This document shows positions 7,253 through 13,760 of a DNA stretch of 25,218 bases, one piece after another. Within the stretch, counting starts at the first letter, position 1. Each line of letters opens with the position of its first letter. The position numbers and the translations under genes are program-made. The notes beneath the pieces were generated by a model that was not told the origin of the DNA, did no database searches, and was given only the letters and a program-made list of their open reading frames with translations. Origin of the DNA: an uncultured Oscillospiraceae bacterium (GTDB lineage Bacteria > Bacillota > Clostridia > Oscillospirales > Oscillospiraceae); the NCBI GenBank assembly GCA_937915075.1, contig CALDMA010000324.1:1-25218 (forward strand), in the 5' to 3' direction.

Positions 7253-7273
7253 TCCTGCGGCGCCGCCGCAGGA
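7253..7273 (+). other. GC hairpin between yqfD and phoH
   Basis: A perfect 9-bp inverted repeat (TCCTGCGGC / GCCGCAGGA) with a 3-base loop fills most of the 53-base gap. No U-tract follows, so it is probably not a terminator. It could protect or process the transcript, uncoupling sporulation yqfCD from vegetative phoH. Confidence 0.45.
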
Positions 7274-7297
7274 GCTTATGAAAGGACAAGCTTTTCT

Positions 7298-8269
7298 ATG
7301 GAACAGCGCATCAGCATTGAACGCCTGGAGCAGGCGATCAACCTCTTCGGCTCGTTTGACGAGAATATCCGCCTCATCGAGTCGGAATTTCACGTCACCG
7401 TCGCCAATCGCGAGGGCGAGCTGCGCGTCAACGGCGAACCGGAGGACACCATGCTCGCCTGCAAGGCGCTCGCCGCGCTTCTGACGCTCTCGAACCGCGG
7501 CGAGGCCATCAACGAGCAGAACGTCCGCTACGTCATCGGACTGGCGCGCTCGGGACAGGAGGAAAAGATCGGCGAGCTGACGCAGGACGTCATCTGCATC
7601 AGCGCCAAGGGCCGCCCCATCAAGCCCAAGACCATCGGGCAGAAGGAGTATGTGGACTCTATCTTTCAGAATACCGTCACCATCGGCGTCGGTCCCGCCG
7701 GCACGGGCAAGACCTATCTTGCCGTCGCGGCAGCGGTCGCGGCGTTCCGCGAGCGGAAGATCAACCGCATCATTCTCACGCGCCCCGCGGTCGAAGCGGG
7801 CGAGCGTCTCGGTTTTCTGCCCGGCGACCTGCAGAGCAAGGTCGATCCTTACCTCCGCCCGCTCTACGACGCGCTCTTTGATATGCTCGGCGCGGAGACC
7901 TATCAGAAGTATCTCGAGCGCGGCAACATCGAGGTCGCGCCCCTCGCCTATATGCGCGGCCGCACGCTCGACGACAGCTTTATCATTCTCGACGAGGCGC
8001 AGAACACCTCCTGCGAGCAGATGAAAATGTTCCTCACCCGCATGGGCTTCGGCTCAAAAATGGTCATCACCGGCGACGCGACGCAGATCGACCTGCCCGC
8101 CGATAAGATGAGCGGCCTCAAGCAGGCGGTGCGCGTGCTCAAAAATGTCGAGGGCATCGGCATCTGCGAGCTGACCGATCAGGACGTGGTGCGCCATGTG
8201 ATGGTCCAGCGCATCATCAAGGCCTACGCGGACTATGAGGACGCGCGGAACGAAAAGAGGAAACGGTAA
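7298..8269 (+). CDS. phoH: PhoH-family ATPase (PhoH-like protein)
   Basis: A 323-residue P-loop protein. An N-terminal KH-like/PhoH leader (about 1-110) precedes the ATPase core: Walker A GPAGTGKT (132-139), TRPAVEAGERLGFLPGD (161-177) and Walker B FIILDEAQN (228-236), then ITGDATQIDLP. PhoH ATPases are linked to RNA metabolism, and their recurrent neighbour YbeY is an RNA maturation factor, so a joint role in rRNA handling is likely. The ATG at 7298 has AAAGGA about 12 bases upstream; the frame is open to 7172, but that part overlaps yqfD. The stop overlaps the ybeY start by one base (TAATG). Confidence 0.92.
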   Translation: MEQRISIERLEQAINLFGSFDENIRLIESEFHVTVANREGELRVNGEPEDTMLACKALAALLTLSNRGEAINEQNVRYVIGLARSGQEEKIGELTQDVICISAKGRPIKPKTIGQKEYVDSIFQNTVTIGVGPAGTGKTYLAVAAAVAAFRERKINRIILTRPAVEAGERLGFLPGDLQSKVDPYLRPLYDALFDMLGAETYQKYLERGNIEVAPLAYMRGRTLDDSFIILDEAQNTSCEQMKMFLTRMGFGSKMVITGDATQIDLPADKMSGLKQAVRVLKNVEGIGICELTDQDVVRHVMVQRIIKAYADYEDARNEKRKR

Positions 8270-8760
8270 TGGCGAAGAGACACTATATTCCCATCACCTC
8301 GGATGTACCCGGAGCAGGCGAGAGCAAACGCGCCTTCATCCGCAAGGTCATCCGCACAGCGCTCGCCGCCGAGGGCGTGGACTTTCCCTGCGAGATCGAT
8401 GTGCGGCTGACGAACGACGAGGCCATTCACGCGATCAACCGTGAGATGCGGCAGGTCGACCGCGCGACCGATGTTTTGAGCTTCCCAATGTTCGAGCTTT
8501 CCCCCGGCGAGCTTCCGGGCGAGGAGGACGCCGACCCCGGCACGGGCCTTGTTCCGCTCGGCGATATGGTCGTCTCGCTTGAGCACGTCGCCGCGCAGGC
8601 GAAGGAATACGGCCACTCCAACCGCCGCGAGCTCGCGTACCTTGTGACGCACTCCGTGCTCCACCTTTTAGGCTACGATCATCTGGACGAAGGCCCCATG
8701 AAGGCGCAGATGCGCGAGCACGAGGAAGCCATCATGAAGCGGCTCGACCTCGAGCGGTAG
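8269..8760 (+). CDS. ybeY: Endoribonuclease / rRNA maturation factor YbeY
   Basis: A 163-residue zinc-dependent protein acting in 16S rRNA 3'-end maturation and ribosome quality control. The metal site H-x3-H-x5-H is intact in THSVLHLLGYDH (His128, His132, His138). The upstream family motif DVLSFPMFE (68-76) is present. Translation is coupled to phoH through TAATG. In most Bacillota dgkA and cdd follow before era; here only an 85-base gap separates it from era. Confidence 0.93.
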   Translation: MAKRHYIPITSDVPGAGESKRAFIRKVIRTALAAEGVDFPCEIDVRLTNDEAIHAINREMRQVDRATDVLSFPMFELSPGELPGEEDADPGTGLVPLGDMVVSLEHVAAQAKEYGHSNRRELAYLVTHSVLHLLGYDHLDEGPMKAQMREHEEAIMKRLDLER

Positions 8761-8774
8761 GATACGGAAAACGC

Positions 8775-8804
8775 TTGTACGCCGCGGCCGCGGCGACGCA
8801 TAAT
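8775..8804 (+). promoter_or_regulatory. Possible promoter of era with a dyad in the spacer
   Basis: TTGTAC (8775-8780) and CATAAT (8799-8804) are separated by 18 bases. A 16-bp perfect palindrome (CGCCGCGG-CCGCGGCG, 8780-8795) fills the spacer. The -35 is weak (three of six bases fit consensus). The palindrome could be an operator or simply a structured 3' end of ybeY. The era ribosome binding site GAGGATC follows before the ATG at 8846. Confidence 0.35.
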
Positions 8805-8845
8805 AAATAAAATTGTTCAACACCAAAGAAAGTTGAGGATCACCT

Positions 8846-9742
8846 ATGCAAAAGACGAAAACCGCCATGATCACCCTCTGCGGGCGTCCGAACGTCGGCA
8901 AATCCAGCCTGACCAACGCGCTCGTCGGCGAGAAAATCGCCATTGTTTCCAATAAGCCGCAGACCACGCGCAACCGCATTTACGGCGTCGTGACCGAGGG
9001 CGATACGCAGCTCGTCCTGCTCGACACCCCGGGCTTCCACAAGCCGCGCAGCCGTCTGGGCGACTACATGGTGAAGGTCGCGCGCGATTCCATCGCGGAC
9101 GTGGACCTCGTCGCACTGCTCGTCGAGCCGGTGCCGCACGTCGGCATCCCCGAGCAGGAGCTGATCGAGAAGATCAGGCAGTCGCGCCTGCCCGCCGTTT
9201 TGTGCATCAACAAGATCGACACCGTTGCGAAAAAGGACGACCTGCTGGCCGTCATCGCCGCCTACAGCGAGGCGTATGACTTCGACGGTATTTTCCCGAT
9301 CTCCGCGCGTACGCGCGACGGGCTGGACGAGCTGCTGGACGAATTCAAGAAGTACGCCGTCGAAGGCTCCCAGCTCTTCCCCGACGGCATGACCACCGAC
9401 CAGCCCGACCGTCAGGTCGTGGGCGAGATCGTGCGCGAAAAGCTGCTGCGTAACCTCGACAAGGAGATCCCCCACGGCACTGCCGTGGAGATCACGCGCT
9501 TCATCGAGCGCGACGACGAGGTCATCGAGGTCGATGCGACCATCTACTGTGAGAAGGCGAGCCACAAGGGCATCATCATCGGCAAGAACGGCGCGATGCT
9601 CAAGAAGATCTCCACTGAGGCGCGGCAGGACATCGAGCGCTTCATGGGCACCAAGGTCTACCTCGAGACCTGGGTCAAGGTCAAGGAAAACTGGCGCGAT
9701 AACATGAACTACATCCGTTCCTTCGGCTACAACGACCAATAA
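8846..9742 (+). CDS. era: GTPase Era
   Basis: A 298-residue essential GTPase that binds the 3' end of 16S rRNA during 30S assembly. G1 GRPNVGKS (13-20), the switch region with KPQTTRNRI (38-46), G3 DTPG (60-63) and G4 NKID (122-125) are all intact. A KH domain occupies about 205-285, with the IIIGKNGAMLKKI loop. The C terminus is complete. Its last 52 bases, including the stop, recur at 9912-9963 with six differences, nearly all silent. The flanking yqzL-recO order is the standard Bacillota one. Confidence 0.95.
   Translation: MQKTKTAMITLCGRPNVGKSSLTNALVGEKIAIVSNKPQTTRNRIYGVVTEGDTQLVLLDTPGFHKPRSRLGDYMVKVARDSIADVDLVALLVEPVPHVGIPEQELIEKIRQSRLPAVLCINKIDTVAKKDDLLAVIAAYSEAYDFDGIFPISARTRDGLDELLDEFKKYAVEGSQLFPDGMTTDQPDRQVVGEIVREKLLRNLDKEIPHGTAVEITRFIERDDEVIEVDATIYCEKASHKGIIIGKNGAMLKKISTEARQDIERFMGTKVYLETWVKVKENWRDNMNYIRSFGYNDQ
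9691..9742 (+). repeat. Era 3'-end repeat, copy 1 (functional)
   Basis: The last 52 bases of era. They match 9912-9963 at 46 of 52 positions. This copy is in the intact gene. Confidence 0.85.
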
Positions 9743-9911
9743 GCCTGCCGGCGATGCGGTATGACGCCGCGCCGGTTTTCCTGCGAGCGGGAGCGAGCCG
9801 CCGTGGTAGGCGGTGTGATCCGGAGCGCAGCGAAGAATCCCGTAGGGCGAATTCACTTCGCCCGTTAAACGGGTGAAAGGGCTCCCGCGCGACGAAGCCG
9901 CGTGGGACAAG
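9743..9911. repeat. Intergenic insert with short hairpins between era and its duplicated 3' end
   Basis: A 169-base stretch with no credible gene. It contains short inverted repeats: GGGCGAA-TTCAC-TTCGCCC, CCCGTT-A-AACGGG, and an imperfect TCCCGCGCG / CGCGTGGGA pair (one G-U) near its right end. The phrases GAGCGGGAGCGAGC and CGGAGCGCAGCGAAGAATC look like dispersed intergenic repeats, but I cannot check other copies here. It is bounded by the two copies of the era 3' end, which suggests an insertion or recombination unit of about 221 bases. Confidence 0.5.
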
Positions 9912-9963
9912 CTGGCGCGATAACATGAACTATATCAGAAACTTTGGCTACAACGACCAATAA
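9912..9963 (+). pseudogene. Duplicated 3' end of era (copy 2, remnant)
   Basis: These bases encode WRDNMNYIRNFGYNDQ and a stop, the same C terminus as Era, in a frame with no start. Against the live copy the differences are TAC/TAT, CGT/AGA and TTC/TTT (all silent) and TCC/AAC (Ser/Asn). This pattern shows that both copies evolved as coding sequence before one was cut off. It is probably the tail of an earlier or foreign era allele left behind by recombination or by insertion of the 169-base element. Confidence 0.7.
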
Positions 9964-10022
9964 AAATTTTCCAGCCATATTCTCCGCGCTTCTCCTCATG
10001 CTAACGCCGAGAGGTGAAGCGC

Positions 10023-10127
10023 ATGGACAATGGCTACTATCGGCTTTTTCTGCAAACCGGAAGCCCGACCTTTTATATGCTGGCAAAGCAAGCGGAGGAG
10101 AGTGAACAGCCGCCCAATGCCCGATAA
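10023..10127 (+). CDS. yqzL: YqzL-like small protein
   Basis: A 34-residue open frame with an excellent site (GAGAGGTG, about 7 bases before the ATG). It begins MDNGYYRLFLQTGSPTFYML, which fits the YqzL-like pattern of an aromatic/leucine stretch followed by TG and a Tyr-Leu pair. It sits exactly where yqzL lies in other Bacillota, between era and recO. No function is known. Its last 11 bases overlap the recO ATG, and the frame ends in CGATAA just inside recO. That overlap would explain why recO has no well-placed ribosome binding site of its own. Confidence 0.75.
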   Translation: MDNGYYRLFLQTGSPTFYMLAKQAEESEQPPNAR

Positions 10128-10866
10128 ACTTGTCACCCGCGGCCTCGTGCTCCGTGCAACGGAGACGAAAGAGGCCGACTACATCCTGACCGTCCTCACC
10201 GCGGAGCACGGACGGCTCGCCGTCATCGCGCGCGGCGCGCGGCGGCGCTCGAGCAAGCTCGCCGCGGCCTGTCAGCACCTTGCCTTTTCCGAGCTGGTGC
10301 TCTACCGCCGCGGGAACTGGCATTATCTCGACGAGGCCTCGACCATTGCGCTCTTCGACGGCCTGCGCGCCGACCTGGAAAAGCTCTCTCTTGCGTCCTA
10401 CTTCGCCGAAATGGCAGAGGCGGTCACGAGCGAGGACCTGCCCTCCGGCGAGGTGCTGTCCCTGCTGCTCAATTCGCTCTACGCGCTCGACACGCTGGAC
10501 CGTCCGAACGAGCTGGTGCGCGCCGCCTTCGAGCTGCGCCTGCTTGCGCTCTCCGGCTACGAGCCGCTGCTCGACGAATGTGCCGTATGCGGCAGGACCG
10601 ATCCCATCGAGCCCTTGTTCGACGCGGCGCAGGGCGTGGTGCTGTGCAAGAAGTGTGCGGGACCGGCCGGCGGTCTGCCGCTCGACGCGGGAGCGCTCGC
10701 CGCGATGCGCCACATCGTCGGCGCGCCGTCCAGGCGCCTGCTGTCGTTTACCTTAGAGCCGCCGTCGGACAAGCGGCTGAGCGCGGCCTGCGAGACCTTT
10801 GCCGCCGTGCAGCTCGACCGCCGCTTTAAAACGCTCGACTTTTACAAATCCATAAGATCGACATAG
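10117..10866 (+). CDS. recO: DNA repair protein RecO
   Basis: A 249-residue recombination mediator that loads RecA on SSB-coated single strands with RecR in RecF-pathway repair. The N-terminal OB-fold starts VTRGLVLRATETKEADYILTV. The zinc finger of Gram-positive RecO is present: Cys155, Cys158, Cys177, Cys180 (CAVC and CKKC). I choose the ATG at 10117. A GTG at 10102 is in frame but lies one base after the AGCGGAGGAG purine run, which is too close. The gene is probably translated by coupling from the overlapping yqzL. mutS2 begins 9 bases after the stop. Confidence 0.9.
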   Translation: MPDKLVTRGLVLRATETKEADYILTVLTAEHGRLAVIARGARRRSSKLAAACQHLAFSELVLYRRGNWHYLDEASTIALFDGLRADLEKLSLASYFAEMAEAVTSEDLPSGEVLSLLLNSLYALDTLDRPNELVRAAFELRLLALSGYEPLLDECAVCGRTDPIEPLFDAAQGVVLCKKCAGPAGGLPLDAGALAAMRHIVGAPSRRLLSFTLEPPSDKRLSAACETFAAVQLDRRFKTLDFYKSIRST

Positions 10867-10875
10867 GAAATCACC

Positions 10876-13263
10876 ATGACAGAACTGTTTGAAAAATCCA
10901 TCCGCGTGCTCGAGCTGCCGCAGCTTTTGGAGCGCCTTTCGCAAAAGGCGGTCAGCGAGGCGGCAAAGGAGCGCGCCCTGCGCCTGACGCCCTGCACCGA
11001 TGCGGACGATGTGCGCCGCTTACAGGATGAAACGGACGCCGCCCGCGCCCTCATCGGTCTGCGCGGCAGCCCGTCGTTTTCCGGCGTGAAGGACGTGCGT
11101 GAGGCGCTTGCCCGCGCCGAGCGCGGCGGTATGCTCAATCCCCGCGAGCTGCTGACCATCGCGGGACTGCTGACAAATTCCCGCCGCGTGCGGGAATACT
11201 ACGAGGCCGACCAGGGCGAGGGCACCGTCCTTGACCGAATGTTTGCCTCGCTCCACACCAACCGCTTTTTAGAGGATAAGATCACGACCTCCATCCTCTC
11301 CGAGGACGAGATCGCCGACGCCGCCAGCCCCGAGCTGGCAGATATCCGCCGGCACAAGCGCGCCGCAAGCGCCAAGGGCAGACAAATTTTGCAGAAGATC
11401 ATCTCCTCACCCAGCTACAAGAGCACGCTGCAGGAGGCTCTCATCACCCAGCGCGACGGGCGCTTCGTCGTGCCCGTTAAGGCTGACCACCGCGGCGACC
11501 TGCCCGGCCTTGTCCACGACATTTCCGCCTCCGGCGCGACGATCTTCGTCGAGCCGATGGGCGTCGTGCAGGCGAACAATGAGCTCAAGGAGCTGGAGGC
11601 CAAGGAGAAGAAGGAGATCGAGCGCATCCTCTTTGCCCTCTCTGCCGAGGCCGCGGGCTTTTCGGAGGACATTCTCTGGGATTATGACATTCTCGTCCAC
11701 CTCGACCTCATCTTCGCCCGCGGCGAGCTGAGCTATCAGATGGACGCCGCCCGCCCCGAGATCCGCACGGACGGCAGCGTTTCGCTCCGCCGCGCCCGTC
11801 ATCCGCTGCTCGATCCCGCCAAGGCCGTGCCCATCGACATCGAGGTGGGCCGCAGCTTCGATACCCTCGTCATCACCGGCCCCAACACCGGCGGCAAGAC
11901 CGTCAGCCTCAAAACGCTCGGTCTGCTCTGCCTGATGGCGCAGTGCGGACTGCACATTCCCGCGGGCGACCGCAGCGCGGTGAGCGTCTTTACCGGAATC
12001 CTTGCCGACATCGGCGACGAGCAGAGCATCGAGCAGAGCCTTTCCACCTTCTCCGCGCACATGAAGACCATTGTCAATATCCTCGACGAGGCGGACGGCG
12101 ATTCCCTCGTCCTCTTCGACGAGCTGGGCGCGGGCACCGACCCGGTCGAGGGCGCGGCCCTCGCCATCGCGGTCATTGAGCACGTCCGCGCCCGCGGCGC
12201 GAAGGTCGCCGCCACCACGCACTACGCCGAGCTCAAGACCTTTGCCATGACCACCGCGGGCGTTGAGAACGCGAGCTGCGAGTTCGACGTGGGGACGCTC
12301 TGCCCCACCTATAAGCTCCTCATCGGCATCCCCGGTAAGTCCAACGCCTTCGCCATCTCCGCGCGGCTCGGCCTCGACCCGCGCGTCATTGAGACGGCGA
12401 AGCAGCAGATGGACGCGGAGAGCATCCGTTTCGAGGACGTGCTGACGCAGCTGGAGATCAAGCGCCAGCAGCTCGAAAAGGAGAAGGAGGAGATCGACCG
12501 CCTGCACGCGAAGCAAGAGGAGGACTCCCGCCGCGCCCGTGAGTTCCGCGCCCAGATGGAGCGCGCCAAGGAGAACGCCCGCAGCCGCGGCGAGGCCGAA
12601 GCCAAGCGCATCCTTGCCGACGCCAAGAGCGCGGCGGACGCCGCCTTCCGCGAGCTCGACGAGCTGCGAAAAGCGCAGAAAAAGCAGCTCGACGCGCAGG
12701 CGATGAACGAAAAGCGCGTCGAGATCGTCTCCGAGCTCAACGCCGCGCGCGAGCGCGCCGGTGTGCGCGACGAATCGCGCGAGCCGATCCCCGCACCGTC
12801 CCGCCCCATCCGCGCGGGCGACCTGGTGGAGATCCCGGGCACGAACCGTCCCGCCGAGGTCACCGCCGTCAAGGGCGACAAACTTGTGCTCAAGGCAGGC
12901 GTTCTCTCCATGACCGTCAAGAACGACGAGGTGCGCCTCATCGAGGACGGCGAGCGCGCCGCCATGAAAAAACCGTCCGCGCCCGCCTCGCCGGCCCGCC
13001 GCATCCTCAACACCGCGGCCGCCGCCCGCGAGCTGGACCTGCGCGGCATGGAAACGCTCGAGGCCGAAAGCGTGCTGGAGAACTATCTCGACGCCGCCCG
13101 CCGCGCCCACCTCGAGACCGTTACCATCATCCACGGCAAGGGTACCGGCGCGCTGCGCAAGGCCGTGCAGGCGTACCTGCGCCGCGACAAAACGGTCAGG
13201 TCCTTCCGCCTCGGCAATTACGGCGAGGGCGAGAGCGGCGTGACCATTGTGGAGTTCAAGTGA
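10876..13263 (+). CDS. mutS2: MutS2 family ATPase/endonuclease
   Basis: A 795-residue MutS-like protein with the full MutS2 layout: a core and clamp region (about 1-320), a P-loop ATPase with ITGPNTGGKT at about 332-341 and Walker B LVLFDELGAGTDP near 413-425, a coiled-coil rich stretch (about 510-620, Glu/Lys/Arg heptads), a KOW-like segment (PIRAGDLVEIPG) and a C-terminal Smr nuclease domain (about 718-795, LDLRG and HGKGTG). MutS2 proteins limit recombination and, in Bacillus, also rescue collided ribosomes. The mismatch-recognition domain of MutS is absent, as expected. A 160-base gap separates it from the HPr gene. Confidence 0.94.
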   Translation: MTELFEKSIRVLELPQLLERLSQKAVSEAAKERALRLTPCTDADDVRRLQDETDAARALIGLRGSPSFSGVKDVREALARAERGGMLNPRELLTIAGLLTNSRRVREYYEADQGEGTVLDRMFASLHTNRFLEDKITTSILSEDEIADAASPELADIRRHKRAASAKGRQILQKIISSPSYKSTLQEALITQRDGRFVVPVKADHRGDLPGLVHDISASGATIFVEPMGVVQANNELKELEAKEKKEIERILFALSAEAAGFSEDILWDYDILVHLDLIFARGELSYQMDAARPEIRTDGSVSLRRARHPLLDPAKAVPIDIEVGRSFDTLVITGPNTGGKTVSLKTLGLLCLMAQCGLHIPAGDRSAVSVFTGILADIGDEQSIEQSLSTFSAHMKTIVNILDEADGDSLVLFDELGAGTDPVEGAALAIAVIEHVRARGAKVAATTHYAELKTFAMTTAGVENASCEFDVGTLCPTYKLLIGIPGKSNAFAISARLGLDPRVIETAKQQMDAESIRFEDVLTQLEIKRQQLEKEKEEIDRLHAKQEEDSRRAREFRAQMERAKENARSRGEAEAKRILADAKSAADAAFRELDELRKAQKKQLDAQAMNEKRVEIVSELNAARERAGVRDESREPIPAPSRPIRAGDLVEIPGTNRPAEVTAVKGDKLVLKAGVLSMTVKNDEVRLIEDGERAAMKKPSAPASPARRILNTAAAARELDLRGMETLEAESVLENYLDAARRAHLETVTIIHGKGTGALRKAVQAYLRRDKTVRSFRLGNYGEGESGVTIVEFK

Positions 13264-13289
13264 GCGCTGTCCGTCTGCTGCGGACAAAG

Positions 13290-13331
13290 CGACACTTTCG
13301 GCAGACTGCCCGAACGAAGCGCCTTGTTTTT
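13290..13331 (+). terminator. Weak possible terminator after mutS2
   Basis: An imperfect hairpin (TTCGGCAG / CTGCCCGAA with one bulged G and a very small loop) is followed, after about 12 bases, by CTTGTTTTT. The distance from stem to T-run is larger than usual. The following HPr promoter makes a transcript end here likely, but the signal is weak. Confidence 0.3.
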
Positions 13332-13354
13332 CCCGAAGTTTGTAAAAAAGTGGA

Positions 13355-13382
13355 TTGACGAATGGGGTTTGAATGGTATAAT
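13355..13382 (+). promoter_or_regulatory. Strong sigma-A promoter of the HPr gene
   Basis: TTGACG (13355-13360) and a perfect TATAAT (13377-13382) are spaced by 16 bp. Transcription should start near 13389, 35 bases before the ATG. The leader carries GGGAGGA as ribosome binding site. This is one of the best promoters in the window. Confidence 0.85.
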
Positions 13383-13423
13383 ATACTCAATATCCCGTTA
13401 GTCTGATTTGGGAGGATGAGAGA

Positions 13424-13687
13424 ATGGTTACACAGGAAGTCACGATCAACAATGAGGTCGGTCTGCACGCGCGCCCCGCGACCTTTTTTATTCAGAAGGC
13501 CAACGAGTTCAAGAGCGGCATCTGGGTGGAGAAGGACGAGCGCCGCGTAAACGCCAAGAGTCTGCTGGGCGTGCTGTCCCTCGGCATCACGAAGGGCACC
13601 ACCATCACCCTGCTTGCCGACGGCAGCGACGAAAAAGAAGCGGTCGCCGCACTCAGCGAGCTGGTTTCCGGCAACTTCGGCGAATAA
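13424..13687 (+). CDS. HPr-family phosphocarrier protein
   Basis: An 87-residue HPr. The phosphorylation histidine is present in GLHARPATFF (His15 in the usual numbering), so it can carry phosphate from Enzyme I, unlike Crh. The regulatory serine region AKSLLGVLSLGI (Ser46) suggests it can also be phosphorylated by HPr kinase and act in CcpA-type carbon control. No ptsI or sugar permease gene is nearby, so it is an orphan locus between mutS2 and uvrC. It has its own strong promoter and its own terminator, and so is probably a monocistronic, highly expressed gene. Whether it is the main HPr or a second copy cannot be seen here. Confidence 0.9.
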   Translation: MVTQEVTINNEVGLHARPATFFIQKANEFKSGIWVEKDERRVNAKSLLGVLSLGITKGTTITLLADGSDEKEAVAALSELVSGNFGE

Positions 13688-13705
13688 ACGATCATAGTTT
13701 CAAGG

Positions 13706-13741
13706 AAAGGCGGTTTCGCACAGGGCGGAGCCGCCTTTTTC
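13706..13741 (+). terminator. Intrinsic terminator after the HPr gene
   Basis: An 8-bp stem (AAAGGCGG, 13706-13713; CCGCCTTT, 13731-13738) closes a 17-base loop that can fold further (GGCG/CGCC). The 3' side runs into TTTTT. It begins 19 bases after the HPr stop and separates that gene from uvrC. Confidence 0.7.
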
Positions 13742-13760
13742 CGCGGAAAGGAGGGAGCGC

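Noticed and set aside
9743..9911. CRISPR or IS remnant in the era-yqzL gap
   Set aside because: No regular direct repeats with spacers and no transposase fragment were seen; only short hairpins and the era tail copy.
9970..10000. CATATTCT near 9978 as a SigE-type promoter of yqzL-recO
   Set aside because: No matching -35 at 13-15 bases; recO is not known as a sporulation gene.
11407..13287. 626-codon open frame on the minus strand opposite mutS2
   Set aside because: It is a compositional shadow: GC-rich codons leave antisense frames open. The plus-strand mutS2 has all expected domains, and the antisense product is low-complexity Ala/Gly/Arg/Leu.
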